From Microglena sp. YARC (lineage: Eukaryota; Chlorophyta; Chlorophyceae; Chlamydomonadales; Chlamydomonadaceae), in contig CM039464.1 of NCBI GenBank assembly GCA_022414725.1, positions 14,502,973 through 14,566,972 of the forward strand: DNA of 64,000 nucleotides. The letters run 5' to 3'. Below, piece after piece: positions 61,793-64,000 of this stretch. A model generated the notes under the pieces. That model did not search any database and was not told the DNA's origin. It saw only the letters and a list, made by a program, of their open reading frames with translations. Made by a program: the position numbers and the translations under genes. Within the stretch, counting starts at the first letter, position 1. Each line of letters opens with the position of its first letter.

Positions 61793-63274
61793 TTACACAC
61801 TCCATCCATTTTTCAAGTACGTCAACGAAGTGAGTCCGGCAAGCGGTGATATGTCTTCCACGTCGGTGTTCGAAATGTCCAGGTGAACCAACGAAGTGAG
61901 GGCGGAAAGCGTTGATATGTCGTCCACGTCGGTGTTCGAAATGTCCAGGTGAACCAACGAAGTGAGTCCGGAAAGCGGTGATATGTCGTCCACGTCGGTG
62001 CCCTCCATGTTCAGGTGCACCAATGAAGTGAGGGCGTACAGTGGTGATATGTCGTCCACGTCGGTGCCCTTCATGTTCAGGTGAATCAACGAAGTGAGTC
62101 CGGAAAGCGGTGATATGTCGAGCACCTTGCTCCGGCGACAAAACGAAATGAAGCCGGACAGCGGTAATCGGTCTTCGACCACACATGTGTACGCCATGTT
62201 CAGATGAACCAACGAAGTGAGGCCGGACAGTAGTGATATAGAGGGTACACGTGTGCCCTCCATGTTCAGGTGAAGCAACGCAGTGAGGGCGGACACCGTG
62301 AGATGTCTTCGATTGTATTTGAGATGCAAAATGTCGAGGTGAATCAACGAATTGATACCGGACAGAGATGATAGGTATTCCACGTCGGTGCCCTCCATGT
62401 TCAGGTGAATCAACGAAGTGAGGGCGGAAAGCGGTGATAGGTGTTCGCCCACACGTGTGTACGCCATGTTCAGATGAACCAACGCGGTGAGTCCGGAAAG
62501 CTGTGACATGTCTTCGAGTTTGTTTTCCGATATGCGAAAATGTTGAGGTGAACCAACGCATTGAGTCCGGAAATCGCTGATAGGTGTTCGTCCACGTACG
62601 TGAGGTGCAAAATATCTAGGTGAATCAACGAAGTGAGACCGGACAGCGGTGATATGTCTTTGAGTTCTGCTTGGATTAGCGAAATGTCTAGGTGAATCAA
62701 CGAAGTGAGGGCGGCCAGTGGTGATTATGTCGGTCACAAGTGTGTGCGCCATGTTCAGGTGAATCAACGAAGTGAGTCCGGACAGAGCTGGATGTTGTAC
62801 AGAGGTGTGTGCGACATGTTTCAGGTGCGTCAACGAAGTGAGTCCGGAAAGCGGTGATAATAGGTCTTCGTCCACGTAGGTGTGCGACATGTTCATGTGC
62901 GTCAACGAAGTGAGTCCGTACAGTGGCGATATGTCGGTCACGTAGGTGTTCGATATGTCCAGGTGAACCAACGCAGTGAGTCCGGACAGCGGCGATAGGT
63001 CTTGGATCTTGTCTTCGATAGCCGACATTGATTGGTAGGGTACGTATTCCCCCCGATTGACACCGATTTTCAACTCTTGGAGCCTGCAAATGCGTGATAA
63101 TGCGTATTCCAAACTGTTATAATGTCTTAGGTGGATCCTTGTGACACACCGGGGTGTGACGCATCTCCACTGTTCGCAAACGAGAGGCACTTGTTTGAGG
63201 TGGGATTCGTTCAAAATCGCATTGGATAGAATGATCTCCAATACATCTTCATTGATTTCGTCAAAGGAACTCAT
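61793..63274 (-). CDS. F-box/leucine-rich-repeat protein with two compensating frameshifts
   Basis: 493 residues from ATG at 63274; 21 extra codons upstream are not needed. The N-terminus MSSFDEINEDVLEIILSNAI with QVPLVCEQWRCV is an F-box. About 15 repeats of LSGLTSLIHLNMEGTDVDDI type follow, a 22-24-residue LRR unit as in bacterial and protist surface LRRs. Between about 62727 and 62538 the repeat pattern lies in another frame. A one-base gain near 62727 and a one-base loss in a T run near 62538 explain it and restore the frame, leaving some 60 wrong residues. Function: probably a substrate adaptor for host ubiquitin ligase. The upstream 18-bp motif is shared with 20362. Confidence 0.7.
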   Translation of the reverse strand: MSSFDEINEDVLEIILSNAILNESHLKQVPLVCEQWRCVTPRCVTRIHLRHYNSLEYALSRICRLQELKIGVNRGEYVPYQSMSAIEDKIQDLSPLSGLTALVHLDISNTYVTDISPLYGLTSLTHMNMSHTYVDEDLLSPLSGLTSLTHLKHVAHTSVQHPALSGLTSLIHLNMAHTLVTDIITTGRPHFVDSPRHFANPSRTQRHITAVRSHFVDSPRYFAPHVRGRTPISDFRTQCVGSPQHFRISENKLEDMSQLSGLTALVHLNMAYTRVGEHLSPLSALTSLIHLNMEGTDVEYLSSLSGINSLIHLDILHLKYNRRHLTVSALTALLHLNMEGTRVPSISLLSGLTSLVHLNMAYTCVVEDRLPLSGFISFCRRSKVLDISPLSGLTSLIHLNMKGTDVDDISPLYALTSLVHLNMEGTDVDDISPLSGLTSLVHLDISNTDVDDISTLSALTSLVHLDISNTDVEDISPLAGLTSLTYLKNGWSV

Positions 63275-63324
63275 TCGTTTGTGAAGTGTGCTGTGCTGAT
63301 GGTTGTTTACACTGAAGAATGGTT

Positions 63325-63342
63325 GTTTACACTTCATTCGAG
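63325..63342 (-). promoter_or_regulatory. Shared 18-bp upstream motif of the F-box genes
   Basis: CTCGAATGAAGTGTAAAC on the minus strand, 50 bases before the ATG at 63274; identical to 20362-20379. A second AGTGTAAACAACC follows about 20 bases closer to the gene. Confidence 0.45.
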
Positions 63343-63415
63343 GACTACGATACGAGACGATGAGGGACGAGAATCCGCCCCTGCTTGGTGGAACTACCTT
63401 ATAACAATCGATTCT

Positions 63416-64000
63416 TTACACCAGCCTGTATCCTTTGAAAACCCCTCGCAATTTTTCGTTTCCGCGGCTTTTGACGCGGCTTTGCTCTAGACACCTGACG
63501 CTTAGGTGACGTTCCAGGTCCGTCTTGATCGTGCTGAGTTTCCCGTTGAAATATTCGCATGTCTTGAAGCGTTCTTTGGCCTCCTTCAGCAGAAATGCGC
63601 TGACAGCCCGGACAGTGTCCGGGCTGGCCGCGACGTGCTCTTCGACGAACATAGCCACGGCGTCGTTCGCGTTCAAGTACATCGCACTGGTCTTCTTTAA
63701 CGAATCGGGCATATCGAACTTGTACTCGTATGCAAATCCGCTGTCTCCGTACAGCTGTCTAGCAAATGTGTGGATGACGTATTCTCGTTGGTTGTCGTCG
63801 GGGTGCATCGTGTCCCAGTATTTCCGCACGCGGTCTGCTGATTTCGCGCACACTGCGACATTGTAATCGAATCCCACGGACATGGAGACCATGTCCTCCG
63901 GATGCCCTTGACGGAAGACGCCGTTTTTGAGGTCCCACACGCCGTTGTTGAACCCTAAGAGGTTTGGGTCGGCGTCGAGTTTCTTCATGAAGTCCGGGTC
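63416..64000 (-). pseudogene. D5-type primase-helicase lacking its ATPase core (5' end outside window)
   Basis: The frame is open at the right edge (DPDFMKKLDADPN). The first 95 residues match the D5 N domain: LLGFNNGVWDLKNGVFRQGH, PEDMVSMSVGFDYNV and REYVIHTFARQLYGDSG. Directly after GDSG, where the Walker A region should come, the sequence jumps to MPDSLKKTSAMYLNANDAVA followed by MFVEEHV, which matches the region beyond the superfamily 3 ATPase in D5 proteins. Some 250-300 residues with Walker A, Walker B and motif C are therefore missing. The frame is kept across the junction. This is the expected replicative helicase of a nucleocytovirus, and in this form it cannot hydrolyse ATP. Confidence 0.75.

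Noticed and set aside
1..64000. A changed genetic code in which TAG is a sense codon
   Set aside because: TAG appears at most once inside each long frame and is used as the final stop of several intact genes (for example at 37066 and 45550). TAA and TGA also interrupt genes.

Overview
The window looks like DNA of a large eukaryotic DNA virus of the Nucleocytoviricota type, or such a genome integrated and decaying in a protist or algal host. It carries a family B DNA polymerase, the largest RNA polymerase subunit, a SNF2-type helicase, a D5-type primase-helicase, an Rnl2-like RNA ligase and long fibre proteins. F-box, ankyrin, leucine-rich and RCC1 repeat proteins and Fanzor/TnpB transposons surround them. 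Several genes have an AAAATTGA-type early promoter about 60 to 85 bases before the start, which points towards mimivirus-like relatives. I see no capsid or packaging gene, so a family-level placement is not possible.

Layout. 0-20 kb is the core block: SNF2 C-terminal half, a conserved small protein, PolB, small membrane proteins, a Fanzor plus IS630-type transposase pair, a six-copy 151-bp repeat, and RNA polymerase subunit 1. 20-29.6 kb is a virion-surface block on the minus strand: a tail-fibre-like protein and a very large fibre/RCC1 protein. 30.5-33.9 kb and 47.5-50.3 kb are two copies of one transposon carrying a DDE transposase and a Fanzor gene. 34-47 kb is an accessory zone with ankyrin, LRAT-like, RNA ligase and J-domain genes among dispersed repeats. 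50-53 kb is mostly short tandem repeats. 53.3-55.7 kb is a fusion of a TV-Pol-like polymerase and a superfamily 3 helicase, the replicase type of virophages and Tlr/polinton-like elements. It is followed by a 3.5-kb array of twelve repeats of about 296 bp. 59.7-64 kb holds an interrupted tRNA-like gene, a possible nuclease, an F-box/LRR gene and a D5 gene that has lost its ATPase core.

Many central genes are broken. PolB has an in-frame TGA and a one-base loss in a run of G. RNA polymerase subunit 1 has an in-frame TAA and a deletion in its jaw region. All three long Fanzor genes and the TV-Pol/helicase gene each have one in-frame TAG. The D5 gene has lost its ATPase domain. Both nonsense substitutions and homopolymer indels occur. 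The simplest reading is an endogenous viral region under relaxed selection. Some one-base indels may instead be consensus errors from long reads. Mobile elements (MITEs with TA ends, Fanzor transposons and their fragments) are densely scattered and have truncated at least one fibre gene.
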